Assembly: GCA_041593595.1 (NCBI GenBank)
Contig: JBFHNV010000153.1
Span: forward strand, 1 to 14,692
Direction of reading: 5' to 3'
DNA: 14,692 nucleotides
From: JBFHNV01 sp041593595
GTDB lineage: Bacteria > Pseudomonadota > Gammaproteobacteria > HK1
A program made the translations under genes and the position numbers. How positions within the stretch are numbered: position 1 is the first letter of the stretch; the number at the start of each line of letters is the position of its first letter. Shown here one piece after another: positions 1-6,862 of the stretch. The notes beneath the pieces were generated by a model. It searched no databases. It worked only from the letters and a program-made list of their open reading frames with translations, and was not told the origin of the DNA.

Positions 1-732
1 CAGGTTCTCGGCCCGGTCGATGGCCGCGTCGCGCTCGGCGGTGAGCTCGTTGACACGGGCGGCGAGTGTGGTGGCCTTGTCGCGCATCTCCTTGCCGCGC
101 TCGACGGCCGCGTCGCGCTCGGCGGTGATCTCGCGCACGCGCGCGTCGAGGGTGGTGACCCGTTCCTCGGCTGCCTTCGCGCGCCCGGTGGACGCGTCGC
201 GCTCGGCGGTGATCTCGCGCAGCCGCGCATCGAGGGCGGAGACCCGTTCCTCGAGTGCCTTCGCGCGTGCGGTGGCCGCGTCGCGCTCGGCGGTGATCTT
301 GGCCAGGCGCGCAACGAGGGCGGCGGCCCGTTCCTCGGCTGCCTTCGTGCGCTCGCTGGTGGCGTCGCGCTCCGCGGTGATCGCGCTCAGGCGTGCACCG
401 AGCGTGGCGATCCGTTCCCTGAGCGCCTTCGCGCGAGCCGTTGCCGCGTCGCGTTCGGCCGTGGCCTCGTCCGCGCGCGAGACCAGGATGGCCGCCCGTT
501 GCCGCAGCTGCTCGGCGCGGTCGGTGGCCACGTCCCGTTCGGCAATGAGCTCGTCCACGCGCGCGGTGAGCGCCGCGGTCTTCTGATGCAGCAATTCGAC
601 TTCCTGCCGGGCCGTATCGCGTTCCGCGACGAGGGCGTCCACCCGCGACGCGAGCACCGTCGTCCTCTCCTCGAGCTCCGCGGCCTTCTGCGCGGCCGCG
701 TCGCGCTCCGCCTCCAGTGCGCCGGCGCGCCG
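1..732 (-). repeat. 84-bp tandem repeat encoding 28-residue coiled-coil units
   Basis: Inside the lipoprotein gene, residues 429-672 divide into eight complete 28-residue units and a ninth cut by the window edge. The consensus begins ARLxEITAERDAATARAKAL, followed by EERVxxL plus one residue. ERD recurs every 28 residues, which is exactly four heptads, so the array keeps the coiled-coil register. The inner units (about residues 541-652) are the most alike; the first units are more diverged. The match extends to DNA: blocks such as gtcgcgctcggcggtgat recur on the plus strand every 84 bases. The array may continue to the left of the window. Confidence 0.9.
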
Positions 733-2016
733 TTCGAGCTCCGAAATGCGATCCCGGGCCGCGTCGCGCTCGCTGCCCAGCGACTGAGCGCGCTCGCGCA
801 GCTCGCGCTCGTGTTGCTCGCGCAGCCGGGTCTCCTCCAGCGCGAGGCGCAGCGACTCCTCCAGCCTCAACGTCTCGGTGCGGTGCTCCTCACGGGCACT
901 CGCGAGCTCCTCCTCCAGCGCCGAGAACTTGCCATCCAGGTAGTCCTTGGCCCGCCGCGCGCCGGCCGCCTGCTCCGCGAGCCGGGCGTTGCGCGCCTCG
1001 AGCTGCGTCACCTGCTCGCGCAGGGCGTCGCGCTGCTCTTCGACCCTCTGGCGCGCGGCACGCACCTCGGCCAGGGTGGCGCGCACCTGCTCGAGGGCGG
1101 TCTGCGTCTCCTTCCGGGCCTCGCGCAGCTGCCCGGCCGTCTCCTCGAGCCCGGCCACCGTCTCGTCATGGCCCTCCACCTTCTCCACCAGGTAGTCCTT
1201 CGCCCGCTCCATTCGGCTGGCGCGGTCGTTCGCCTGGGCCAGCTCCTTGCGCAGGGTCTCCAGGCGATTCTTGAGCTGCTGGTCGCGGATCTGGATCTCG
1301 GCAATGTGCGCGCGGAGGCCGGCCAGATCGCCCATCAGGGACTCCCGCGACTCGTTCAGGCTCGCGATGTGCGCGCCGGAGCGCTCCCGCGCGGTGATCA
1401 CCTCCGAGCGCAGCGATTCCACGGTGCCTTCGAGCTCCGCGTTCTCGGCCCGCAGCGTGTCGGCCTCGCCGCGCAGGGTCTCGAGCTTGTCCTCGAGGGA
1501 CCGCACCGCCTGCGTGCGCCGCTCCAGGTCCGCCTCCAGTCGGCTGAGCACGTTGCCCTGGCTCTGGCCCTGGGCGTTCTGCTGCCCGAGCCAGCCGCTC
1601 ACGGCGGCCAGCTGCCGCGAGAGATCCGCGTTGTGGGCGTGCGCCGCCGCCAGCTCGCGCTGCAGCCCGGCGACGGTCTCGTGGGCCCCCTGCAGGGCCG
1701 CACGGAGCTGCCCCTGGGCGTGCTGCTCCGCGCCGATGCGCGCCGCCAGGTCGCGCTGCGCGGCCCGCGATTGCTCGAGCGCTCGCTCCAGCGTCCCGAT
1801 GCGCTCCGCGGCGGCACGGGCCGCCACGCGGGTGGCGGCGAGGCGGGTCTCGAGCGCCTTGCGCGAGGCGCGCAGGGACGTGGCTTCGGCGTTCGCGTCG
1901 GCCAGCGCGCTCTCCAGCGCCCGCTGGCGCTCTGCGGCACCGTCTCCGCACCCGGCCAGGACGGCGGCGAGCGCCAGCCCGCACGAGAGGCGCGTCAGGG
2001 GGAGTTGGCGATGCAC
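1..2016 (-). CDS. Long coiled-coil lipoprotein, C-terminus beyond window edge
   Basis: An open frame of 672 codons runs off the left edge without a stop. The chosen GTG start has a strong GGAGG seven bases upstream (2028-2024); an in-frame GTG at 2025 overlaps that site and is less likely. Residues 1-22 form a lipoprotein signal peptide ending in LAG before Cys23 (lipobox LAGC); the residue after Cys is Gly, so outer-membrane sorting is likely. From about residue 30 on, the protein is almost wholly predicted coiled coil, rich in Ala, Glu, Arg and Leu. Residues 429-672 are a tandem 28-residue repeat. Two copies of an AKDYL segment lie at 272-276 and 356-360. No catalytic domain is visible. It follows ilvM by 107 bases, probably as a separate unit. 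I do not recognise a named family; an envelope-spanning or scaffold role is only a guess. Confidence 0.85.
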   Translation of the reverse strand, partial: MHRQLPLTRLSCGLALAAVLAGCGDGAAERQRALESALADANAEATSLRASRKALETRLAATRVAARAAAERIGTLERALEQSRAAQRDLAARIGAEQHAQGQLRAALQGAHETVAGLQRELAAAHAHNADLSRQLAAVSGWLGQQNAQGQSQGNVLSRLEADLERRTQAVRSLEDKLETLRGEADTLRAENAELEGTVESLRSEVITARERSGAHIASLNESRESLMGDLAGLRAHIAEIQIRDQQLKNRLETLRKELAQANDRASRMERAKDYLVEKVEGHDETVAGLEETAGQLREARKETQTALEQVRATLAEVRAARQRVEEQRDALREQVTQLEARNARLAEQAAGARRAKDYLDGKFSALEEELASAREEHRTETLRLEESLRLALEETRLREQHERELRERAQSLGSERDAARDRISELERRAGALEAERDAAAQKAAELEERTTVLASRVDALVAERDTARQEVELLHQKTAALTARVDELIAERDVATDRAEQLRQRAAILVSRADEATAERDAATARAKALRERIATLGARLSAITAERDATSERTKAAEERAAALVARLAKITAERDAATARAKALEERVSALDARLREITAERDASTGRAKAAEERVTTLDARVREITAERDAAVERGKEMRDKATTLAARVNELTAERDAAIDRAENL

Positions 2017-2090
2017 GTCCGTCACCTCCAGGGAATCAGCGGGCCGGGCCACGGTGGGTCCCGAGCCCGTGACGATATCACCCGCCCCCG

Positions 2091-2109
2091 GCGGGCAGCG
2101 AGTGCCCGC
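2091..2109 (-). terminator. Hairpin after ilvM, possible terminator
   Basis: A perfect 7-bp stem (GCGGGCA / TGCCCGC) with a 5-base loop lies 14 bases past the ilvM stop. There is no U-rich tail, so intrinsic termination is uncertain. The rest of the 107-base gap holds the lipoprotein ribosome binding site and a lone TATCGT that could be a -10 element without a recognisable -35. Confidence 0.35.
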
Positions 2110-2123
2110 GGCGCCGCCTCCGC

Positions 2124-2399
2124 TCAGGCCACGGCCTGCCGCGGCGGGGCCTGCACCTCCAGCTCCTCGGCCCACACTTGGGTCACTTCCACGATGGCAC
2201 GCAGCTGCGCCACCAGGTCGCGGGCGTGCTCCGGGCGACAGTCCAGGTCGAACTGCATGTCCGCGGGGCGATCCTCGCAGCGATCGAGGAACTGCAGTGC
2301 CCGTACCCTCAGCCGGCGCCGGGAGAAGGCGAGCAGGATGCGTTGCAGCACCCCGTGATCGTTGTGGGCGTGCACGTGAATGGTGTAGGGGCGTTCCAT
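2124..2399 (-). CDS. ilvM: Acetohydroxyacid synthase small subunit, IlvM type
   Basis: This 91-residue protein is a single ACT-like domain (about residues 3-80), beginning MERPYTIHVHAHNDHGVLQR. It matches the short regulatory subunit of the IlvGM isozyme in size (about 87 residues in E. coli) rather than the longer IlvN or IlvH, which carry an extra C-terminal domain. The small subunit stabilises and activates the catalytic subunit and, in many isozymes, mediates valine feedback. The ATG is preceded by GAGGA with an 8-base spacer. It lies 33 bases after the ilvG stop in the same orientation, so the two are almost certainly co-transcribed and under the same attenuator. The sequence is diverged from enterobacterial IlvM; the assignment rests on the ACT-like pattern, length and position. 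Confidence 0.85.
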   Translation of the reverse strand: MERPYTIHVHAHNDHGVLQRILLAFSRRRLRVRALQFLDRCEDRPADMQFDLDCRPEHARDLVAQLRAIVEVTQVWAEELEVQAPPRQAVA

Positions 2400-2432
2400 G
2401 TGTTCGGTCCTCGGGTCTCGCGTCCTCGGGAT

Positions 2433-4124
2433 TCAGGACAGGCGCATCTCGCTCACGGTCGCGCCGGCGGGGATCATCGGAAAGACGTTGTCCTCGCGGC
2501 CCACCCGCACCTCCAGCAGGGCGGGGCCCGGATGGGACAGGAGGGCCTCCAGCGCGGCGTCCAGGCCCGCGCGCGCGCTCACGGTGGCGGCCTCGATGCC
2601 GTAGCCCCGGGCCAGCATGACGAAGTCCGGGTTCTTCAGGCGCACCTCGCTCAGGCGGCCCTCGAAGAACAGCTCCTGCCACTGGCGCACCATGCCCAGG
2701 TGCTCGTTGTTGAGCACCACCACCTTCACCGGCAACGCCTCCTGGGCCAGGGTGCCCAGCTCCTGCACGGTCATCTGGACCCCGCCGTCGCCTGCCACCG
2801 CCACCACCGGGCGATCCTCGCCGCGGGCGGCGCAGCCGATGGCGGCGCCGATGGCGGCAGGCAGAGCGAAGCCCATGGTGCCGAGCCCGCCGGAGGTGAT
2901 ATGGCCGGCGCGGCGCGCGAAGCGGTAGTGGCGCGCGGCGATCATCTGGTGCTGGCCCACGTCGGTGATCAGCAGCGCCTGGCCGCGGGTGAGGCACGAG
3001 AGCCGGTCCACCACCTCGCCCATGCGGATGCTCTCGCAGGCGCCCGCCAGCTCCGGCCCGATCACCGCCGCGTGCTCCAGGGCGTCGTGCTCGCGGAAGC
3101 GGGCGAGCCAGTCCGGGTGGCGGCGCGGTGCCAGCAGCGGCGCGAGGGCCTCCAGGGCCTCGCGGGCATCGGCGATGAGGGCCACCTCCGCGGGCACGTG
3201 TCGGTTCACCTGTGCCGGGTCCACGTCCACGTGGACGATGCGGGCCTGGCGCGCGTAGCCGTCCAGGCGCCCGGTGACCCGGTCGTCGAAGCGCATGCCC
3301 ACCGCCAGGATCACGTCCGCCTCGTTGGTGAGCAGGTTGGCGCCGTAGTTACCGTGCATGCCCAGCATGCCCACGTACTGGGGGTGCTCCACCGGGAACG
3401 CCGACAGCCCCAGCAGGGTGGCCGCCACCGGCATGCCGGCGCGCTCCGCGACGGCCAGCGCCGCCTGCTCGGCGCCGGCCAGCGTCACCCCGTGGCCCAG
3501 CAGCAGGTACGGCCGCTCGGCGCCGTTGATCAGCTCCGCCGCGCGCGCGAGGCCCGAGAGATCCCGGTGCCGAGCCGCGTAGCGCCAGGGGGCCGGCACC
3601 GGCGCCGGTGCGTCCACGATGCCGCTCTGGGCGTCGCGGGTGATGTCCACCAGCACCGGCCCGGGCCGGCCCTCCCGGGCCACCTGGAAGGCGCGGGCGA
3701 TGGTCGGCGCCACGTCACGGGCCCGCGTCACCTGGCAGTTCCACTTGGTGGCCGCCAGGGTGAGGCCGATGACGTCCGCCTCCTGGAAGGCGTCGGTGCC
3801 GAGCTTCGCGCCCGGCACCTGGCCCGTGATGCACACCATGGGGGTGGAGTCCATCAGGGCGTCGGTGAGCCCGGTGACCAGGTTGGTGGCGCCGGGCCCG
3901 GAGGTGGCCAGGCACACCCCGGGGCGGCCGCTGGCGCGGGCGTAGCCCTGGGCCGCGTGGGTGGCGCCCTGCTCGTGGCGCACCAGCACGTGGCGCAGGC
4001 GGTTGCGGGCCCCGTGCAGGGCGTCGTACACGGGCATGATGGCACCGCCCGGGTAGCCGAAGATCACGTCGGTGCCCTGCTCCAGGAGGGCTTCCACCAG
4101 CGCCTGCGCGCCGCTTTGCTGCAT
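2433..4124 (-). CDS. ilvG: Acetohydroxyacid synthase large (catalytic) subunit
   Basis: This 563-residue thiamine-diphosphate enzyme condenses two pyruvates to acetolactate, or pyruvate with 2-oxobutyrate to acetohydroxybutyrate: the first common step of valine, leucine and isoleucine synthesis. Visible family features are FGYPGGAIMPVYDAL (residues 22-36), the catalytic glutamate Glu51 in RHEQGATHAAQGYAR, LATSGPGATNLVTG (72-85), the FAD-region RFDDRVTGRL (278-287) and the ThDP/Mg motif from GDGG (445) to NN (472-473). Length is normal for the family. The ATG has a weak GGGGAT about six bases upstream. The partner ilvM follows; leader peptide and attenuator precede. Pairing with a short ACT subunit and an attenuator argues for IlvG over IlvB or IlvI, though the catalytic subunits alone are hard to tell apart. 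Confidence 0.95.
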   Translation of the reverse strand: MQQSGAQALVEALLEQGTDVIFGYPGGAIMPVYDALHGARNRLRHVLVRHEQGATHAAQGYARASGRPGVCLATSGPGATNLVTGLTDALMDSTPMVCITGQVPGAKLGTDAFQEADVIGLTLAATKWNCQVTRARDVAPTIARAFQVAREGRPGPVLVDITRDAQSGIVDAPAPVPAPWRYAARHRDLSGLARAAELINGAERPYLLLGHGVTLAGAEQAALAVAERAGMPVAATLLGLSAFPVEHPQYVGMLGMHGNYGANLLTNEADVILAVGMRFDDRVTGRLDGYARQARIVHVDVDPAQVNRHVPAEVALIADAREALEALAPLLAPRRHPDWLARFREHDALEHAAVIGPELAGACESIRMGEVVDRLSCLTRGQALLITDVGQHQMIAARHYRFARRAGHITSGGLGTMGFALPAAIGAAIGCAARGEDRPVVAVAGDGGVQMTVQELGTLAQEALPVKVVVLNNEHLGMVRQWQELFFEGRLSEVRLKNPDFVMLARGYGIEAATVSARAGLDAALEALLSHPGPALLEVRVGREDNVFPMIPAGATVSEMRLS

Positions 4125-4143
4125 TTTTCGATCCCCAGAAACG

Positions 4144-4181
4144 GAGAAAGCCCGCTCCCTGGTCGGGTAGCGGGCTTTCTC
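4144..4181 (-). terminator. ilvGM attenuator hairpin
   Basis: A perfect 13-bp inverted repeat (4144-4156 and 4169-4181, GAGAAAGCCCGCT / AGCGGGCTTTCTC) encloses a 12-base loop, 22 bases after the leader stop and 19 bases before the ilvG ATG. The 3' arm ends in CUUUCUC and is followed by CGUUUCU, a pyrimidine-rich but not classic U tract. The 5' arm and loop contain CCCGCTACCC (4174-4165), which can pair instead with GGGTAGCCGG near the end of ilvL (4223-4214; 9 of 10 bases). That gives mutually exclusive terminator and antiterminator folds. Confidence 0.8.
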
Positions 4182-4203
4182 GAGAACTTGGCTGTCAGTC
4201 AGG

Positions 4204-4281
4204 TCAACGCGCGCCGGCTACCCTCCGAAGGGGGCGGATAATGAGCACCAGTACGAGAACGAGCGCGTCGGTAGCGTGCAT
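4204..4281 (-). CDS. ilvL: ilv operon leader peptide
   Basis: A 25-codon frame begins MHATDA and contains LVLVLVLII at residues 7-15, nine consecutive branched-chain codons, then a basic tail ending in GAR. This is the hallmark of transcription attenuation of ilv operons: scarcity of charged Leu, Val or Ile tRNA stalls the ribosome on these codons. A ribosome stalled at Ile15 would leave GGGTAGC (4223-4217) free to form the antiterminator; a ribosome reaching the stop at 4206-4204 would cover it. GGTAGC can also pair with GCTACC near the start of the peptide (4275-4270), giving a protector fold. No good Shine-Dalgarno sequence precedes the ATG. The frame is open upstream to 4503, but only this part has the leader pattern. 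Confidence 0.85.
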   Translation of the reverse strand: MHATDALVLVLVLIIRPLRRVAGAR

Positions 4282-4290
4282 GGCACCGCA

Positions 4291-4320
4291 ACGATAGGCA
4301 GGACCCACGCGGCACGTCAA
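4291..4320 (-). promoter_or_regulatory. Predicted sigma-70 promoter of ilvLGM
   Basis: On the minus strand TTGACG (4320-4315, five of six consensus bases) is separated by 18 bases from TATCGT (4296-4291, four of six). Transcription would begin near 4284, only about three bases before the ilvL ATG. No other convincing pair is visible between ilvL and the divergent eipA gene. Confidence 0.45.
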
Positions 4321-4417
4321 GCCTTTCCGCGGGACTGCGAAGCCCTTCGCGGAATTCCGAGCGGCTTCCGCGCTACCTTGCGTTCCTCTTTCCGGGAAGC
4401 AGCTGGAGTCACGCGCC

Positions 4418-4981
4418 ATGAAAGCACTGCGGTCCCGCGCCGCGCTCCTCGTCTGCTCGGCGCTGCTGATGGTCGCGGCGCCCACCCGGGCCAGCGACGA
4501 CACCTACGGCCCCGAGGAGATCCTGGCCGCGGCCACCAAGGTGTTCGGCACCGCCAGCGAGGGCCTCGCCGAGGTGGTCGAGAAGCTCTTCGCCGAGCAG
4601 GGACGGCCCAACGCCTACATCGCGGGGGGCGAGGTGAGCGGTGCCGTGGGCGTGGGTCTGACCTACGGCAGCGGCACCCTGCGCTTCAAGGGCGGCGCGA
4701 GCCGGGAGGTGTTCTGGACCGGCCCCTCCATCGGTTTCGACTTCGGGGGCGACGCCTCCAAGGTGTTCGTGCTGGTCTATGGCCTGCCGAGCGCGGACGC
4801 GCTGTACCAGCGCTTCCCCGGCGTGGACGGCAGCTTCTACTACGTGGGCGGGGTGGGGGCGAACTACCAACGCAGCGGCGACATCGTGCTCGCGCCCATC
4901 CGGGCCGGCGTGGGCCTGCGGGCGCGGGCGAGCGTAGGCTATATGCATTACACACGGACGCGGAGCTGGATCCCGTTCTGA
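4418..4981 (+). CDS. eipA: EipA family (DUF1134) envelope protein
   Basis: This 187-residue protein has an N-terminal export signal (basic start, hydrophobic residues 8-22, likely cut after TRA25). The rest, about 60-187, is a DUF1134 domain, recognised by FKGGASREVFWTGPSIGFDF, GGDASKVFVLVYGL, ALYQRFPGVDGSFYYVGG, and the C-terminal VGYMHYTRTRSWIPF. The founding member, EipA of Brucella, is a small periplasmic beta-barrel-like protein needed for envelope integrity; its biochemical role is not settled. A GGAG lies nine bases before the ATG. The gene is divergent from ilvL and is followed after 28 bases by another exported protein, suggesting a three-gene envelope operon. I see no clear promoter in the 136 bases between the ilvL and eipA start codons apart from that of ilvL. 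Confidence 0.9.
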   Translation: MKALRSRAALLVCSALLMVAAPTRASDDTYGPEEILAAATKVFGTASEGLAEVVEKLFAEQGRPNAYIAGGEVSGAVGVGLTYGSGTLRFKGGASREVFWTGPSIGFDFGGDASKVFVLVYGLPSADALYQRFPGVDGSFYYVGGVGANYQRSGDIVLAPIRAGVGLRARASVGYMHYTRTRSWIPF

Positions 4982-5009
4982 CGCGGCGTGGCCCGCGGGA
5001 GGTTCGATC

Positions 5010-5834
5010 ATGAGACGCACGGCAATCACCCTGGCCCTGTGCGCCGCCCTGGCGGCCCCGGCGGCCCACGCCCAGGAGCGCGAGGACCGGGAACGGCCCC
5101 CGAGCGCCAGCAGCGGTGGTAACAGCGAGCTGTTCGGGCGGCTGCTGGGCGCCGGGGTGGGCGCCCTGCTGGGCTCCCAGGTGGGGGGCGGCAAGGGCAA
5201 GCTCGCGGCGGTGGCGGTGGGGGCACTGGCGGGCGCCTGGATCGGCGGCGAGGTGGCGAACCGCCTCACCCAGTCCGACCAGCAGGGCATTGCCCGCACT
5301 ACCAGCACTGCCCTGGAGACGGGCCAGCCCCAGGCCTGGACCAACCCGGACACCGGCGTGCGCACGACGGTGGCGGTGAAGGACTCCACGGTGGAGCGCG
5401 CACCGGTGCGATCCGACGGCCTGAAGCCCCGGCCCTGGGAGACGCCGCCGCTCGAGTACGTGAATGCCTGGTACGTGGCCAGGGACACGAGCAACGTGCG
5501 CGGCGGCCCCGGCACCGAGTACGCGGTGATGGACACGATGCGGCGGGGCGAGCGCGTGGCCGTGGTCGGCCGGGTGAAGGGCGGCGACTGGTACATGGTC
5601 GCCGACGGCGGTCTCGGCGCCGGCTACGTGCACGCCTCGCTGCTCGAGCGCGTCGCGGAGCAGCCGGCGGGCGAGAGCCCGCTCTACGCCCAGGCCCGCG
5701 GCACCCGCGGCGCGCCGGGACCGGAGCGCGCCTGCTCGGTGATCAACCAGGAGATCGTGCTGCCGGACGGGACCACCGAGTCCCGCGACATGCGCGCCTG
5801 CCGGCAGCCCGACGGCACGTGGGTGGCAGTGTGA
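5010..5834 (+). CDS. Glycine-zipper surface antigen with bacterial SH3 domain
   Basis: This 274-residue protein has a signal peptide cut after AHA21, then a glycine-zipper segment at about 41-86 (LFGRLLGAGVGALLGSQVGG and onward) like that of the rickettsial 17-kDa surface antigen family, followed by the family's GQPQAWTNPDTGVRTTV motif (105-121). Residues about 154-213 form a bacterial SH3 domain (NVRGGPGTEYAVMDTMRRGE, GDWYMVADG, GYVHASLL). The C-terminus repeats an antigen-like motif with Cys242 and Cys264 (RACRQPDGTW), possibly a disulfide. The ATG has GGGAGG seven bases upstream. Such proteins are envelope-attached; SH3 domains often bind peptidoglycan. Its stop overlaps the start of the next gene by one base. 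Confidence 0.88.
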   Translation: MRRTAITLALCAALAAPAAHAQEREDRERPPSASSGGNSELFGRLLGAGVGALLGSQVGGGKGKLAAVAVGALAGAWIGGEVANRLTQSDQQGIARTTSTALETGQPQAWTNPDTGVRTTVAVKDSTVERAPVRSDGLKPRPWETPPLEYVNAWYVARDTSNVRGGPGTEYAVMDTMRRGERVAVVGRVKGGDWYMVADGGLGAGYVHASLLERVAEQPAGESPLYAQARGTRGAPGPERACSVINQEIVLPDGTTESRDMRACRQPDGTWVAV

Positions 5835-6817
5835 TGCGGGGCGCGCGCGCGCCCCGCACGCGAGCAACTCCTGGGCTGCTCGCGGCGGTAGCCGTCGCGG
5901 CCGTCGCCGCGGCCCCGGCCCATGCCCGGCTGCTGCTCGAGGACCAGGGAGCGGAGGTGTCCACGGCGGGGGAGCTGCGCTGCGGCGCGCCGGTGGCGGT
6001 GGAGGTGACGTCGGAGCAGCCTGAGCTGTTCGCGTCCGGCTCGGCGCGGATGCAGGGGCTGCTGGACGCCACCCGGGCCATGCTGGGCTTCGAGTGCCGC
6101 AACATCCCCGAGATCCAGGTCACGGGCTACCTGCGCGGGCTGTCCCAGCCGAGCTACCAGGCCAGCGCCAGCGCGGCCACGAGCTGGCGGCTGGCGGCCA
6201 CGCGCACAGTGCGCGCCCCGGCGGCGAGCCCCGGCGTCGGGGCGGCACCGGCGGTGTGCCCCCGTGCCGCCTCGACCCCGGCGGCGGGACCGCCGGCGGT
6301 CTCGCGCTACGCCATCCGCGACCTCACCACCGGCATGACCGTGGAGGCCGCCATGGACACCGCTCGGCGTGGCTTCGACGCCACGCCCCGCTACGACGCG
6401 CGCACCCGCGTGCTGTCCGTGGTACGCGGCAGCTGCGAGGTCGCGGAAGGATCGCGCCCGCAGCCGGGCTGGGTGTGCCTGAAGGCGCAGTTCAGCGAGG
6501 GTGCCGATCCGCGCACCACCCGCGTGAGCTACGCCCAGACCGTGGACAAGGATCAGGGGCGGGCCATCGCGGATCAGCTCCGGGATCGCTTCGGCGCCGC
6601 GGCAGTGGACCAGGAGCTGCGCAGCGGGAGCTGGCTGCGCGGCGGCGAGGCGGAGCGGCGCCTGGCCTGGGGTGCGGAGATCGCCGGCAGCGGTGGTGAG
6701 CCCCGCCGCGAGCTGGAGGCCCTCATCCGCGTGGAGGGCGACGCCACGGTGCTGGTGCTGGACCTGGTGCACACGGGCTCCGTTTCCGGCGGCCCGCGCT
6801 ACCAGGTCAGGTTCTGA
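5834..6817 (+). CDS. Secreted protein of unknown function
   Basis: I do not recognise this 327-residue protein. The ATG overlaps the TGA of the surface-antigen gene (TGATG), indicating translational coupling; an in-frame ATG at 5819 lies inside the upstream gene and is unlikely. Residues 1-31 are a signal peptide ending APAHA. The mature protein seems to have two parts: about 32-125, with Cys50 and Cys88, and about 157-327, joined by a low-complexity Ala/Pro linker (125-157). The second part contains the phrase TTGMTVEAAMDTARRGFDA, Cys201 and Cys215, and alternating beta-like stretches to a C-terminal YQVRF. Five cysteines in the mature region suggest periplasmic disulfides. Position after EipA and an SH3 antigen suggests an envelope role, which is inference only. 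Confidence 0.8.
   Translation: MRGARAPRTRATPGLLAAVAVAAVAAAPAHARLLLEDQGAEVSTAGELRCGAPVAVEVTSEQPELFASGSARMQGLLDATRAMLGFECRNIPEIQVTGYLRGLSQPSYQASASAATSWRLAATRTVRAPAASPGVGAAPAVCPRAASTPAAGPPAVSRYAIRDLTTGMTVEAAMDTARRGFDATPRYDARTRVLSVVRGSCEVAEGSRPQPGWVCLKAQFSEGADPRTTRVSYAQTVDKDQGRAIADQLRDRFGAAAVDQELRSGSWLRGGEAERRLAWGAEIAGSGGEPRRELEALIRVEGDATVLVLDLVHTGSVSGGPRYQVRF
5836..5857 (+). repeat. 22-bp perfect palindrome at a start codon
   Basis: Starting at the G of the ATG at 5834, 22 bases form a perfect palindrome (arm GCGGGGCGCGC). In mRNA this would fold into a very stable GC hairpin over the first codons of the third envelope gene, which would make its translation dependent on ribosomes finishing the upstream gene. 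High local GC could also produce it by chance. Confidence 0.6.
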
Positions 6818-6862
6818 TCGTCGCGCTGCGGGCGCCGCCTCCGCGCCGGACTACCGCGGCCC

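Noticed and set aside
1..732. 84-bp repeat array considered as CRISPR or satellite DNA
   Set aside because: Repeats are contiguous, vary in sequence and encode in-frame coiled-coil units, with no unique spacers.
499..2358. Long plus-strand open frame opposite the coiled-coil lipoprotein and ilvM
   Set aside because: It has repetitive Arg/Leu/Gly composition and no domain, while the minus-strand frame has a lipobox, a ribosome binding site and regular heptads. It is a GC-driven shadow.
3526..3533. TTGATCAG as an FNR half-site
   Set aside because: It lies inside ilvG coding sequence and has no second half at the right spacing.
4144..4181. The hairpin read as a terminator for plus-strand transcription
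   Set aside because: No plus-strand gene lies upstream; its position after ilvL and pairing with the leader fit the minus-strand attenuator.
2178..4241. Long plus-strand open frame opposite ilvM and ilvG
   Set aside because: His/Gln/Gly/Arg-rich translation without any recognisable motif, antisense to an unmistakable acetohydroxyacid synthase.
4282..4503. Upstream extension of the leader frame to a 99-residue protein
   Set aside because: The added part is antisense to the eipA start and would cover the promoter; only the last 25 codons have the leader pattern.
6818..6862. Bidirectional terminator between the convergent secreted protein and fnr genes
   Set aside because: Only a short imperfect GC stem is visible, with no T-rich flank on either strand.
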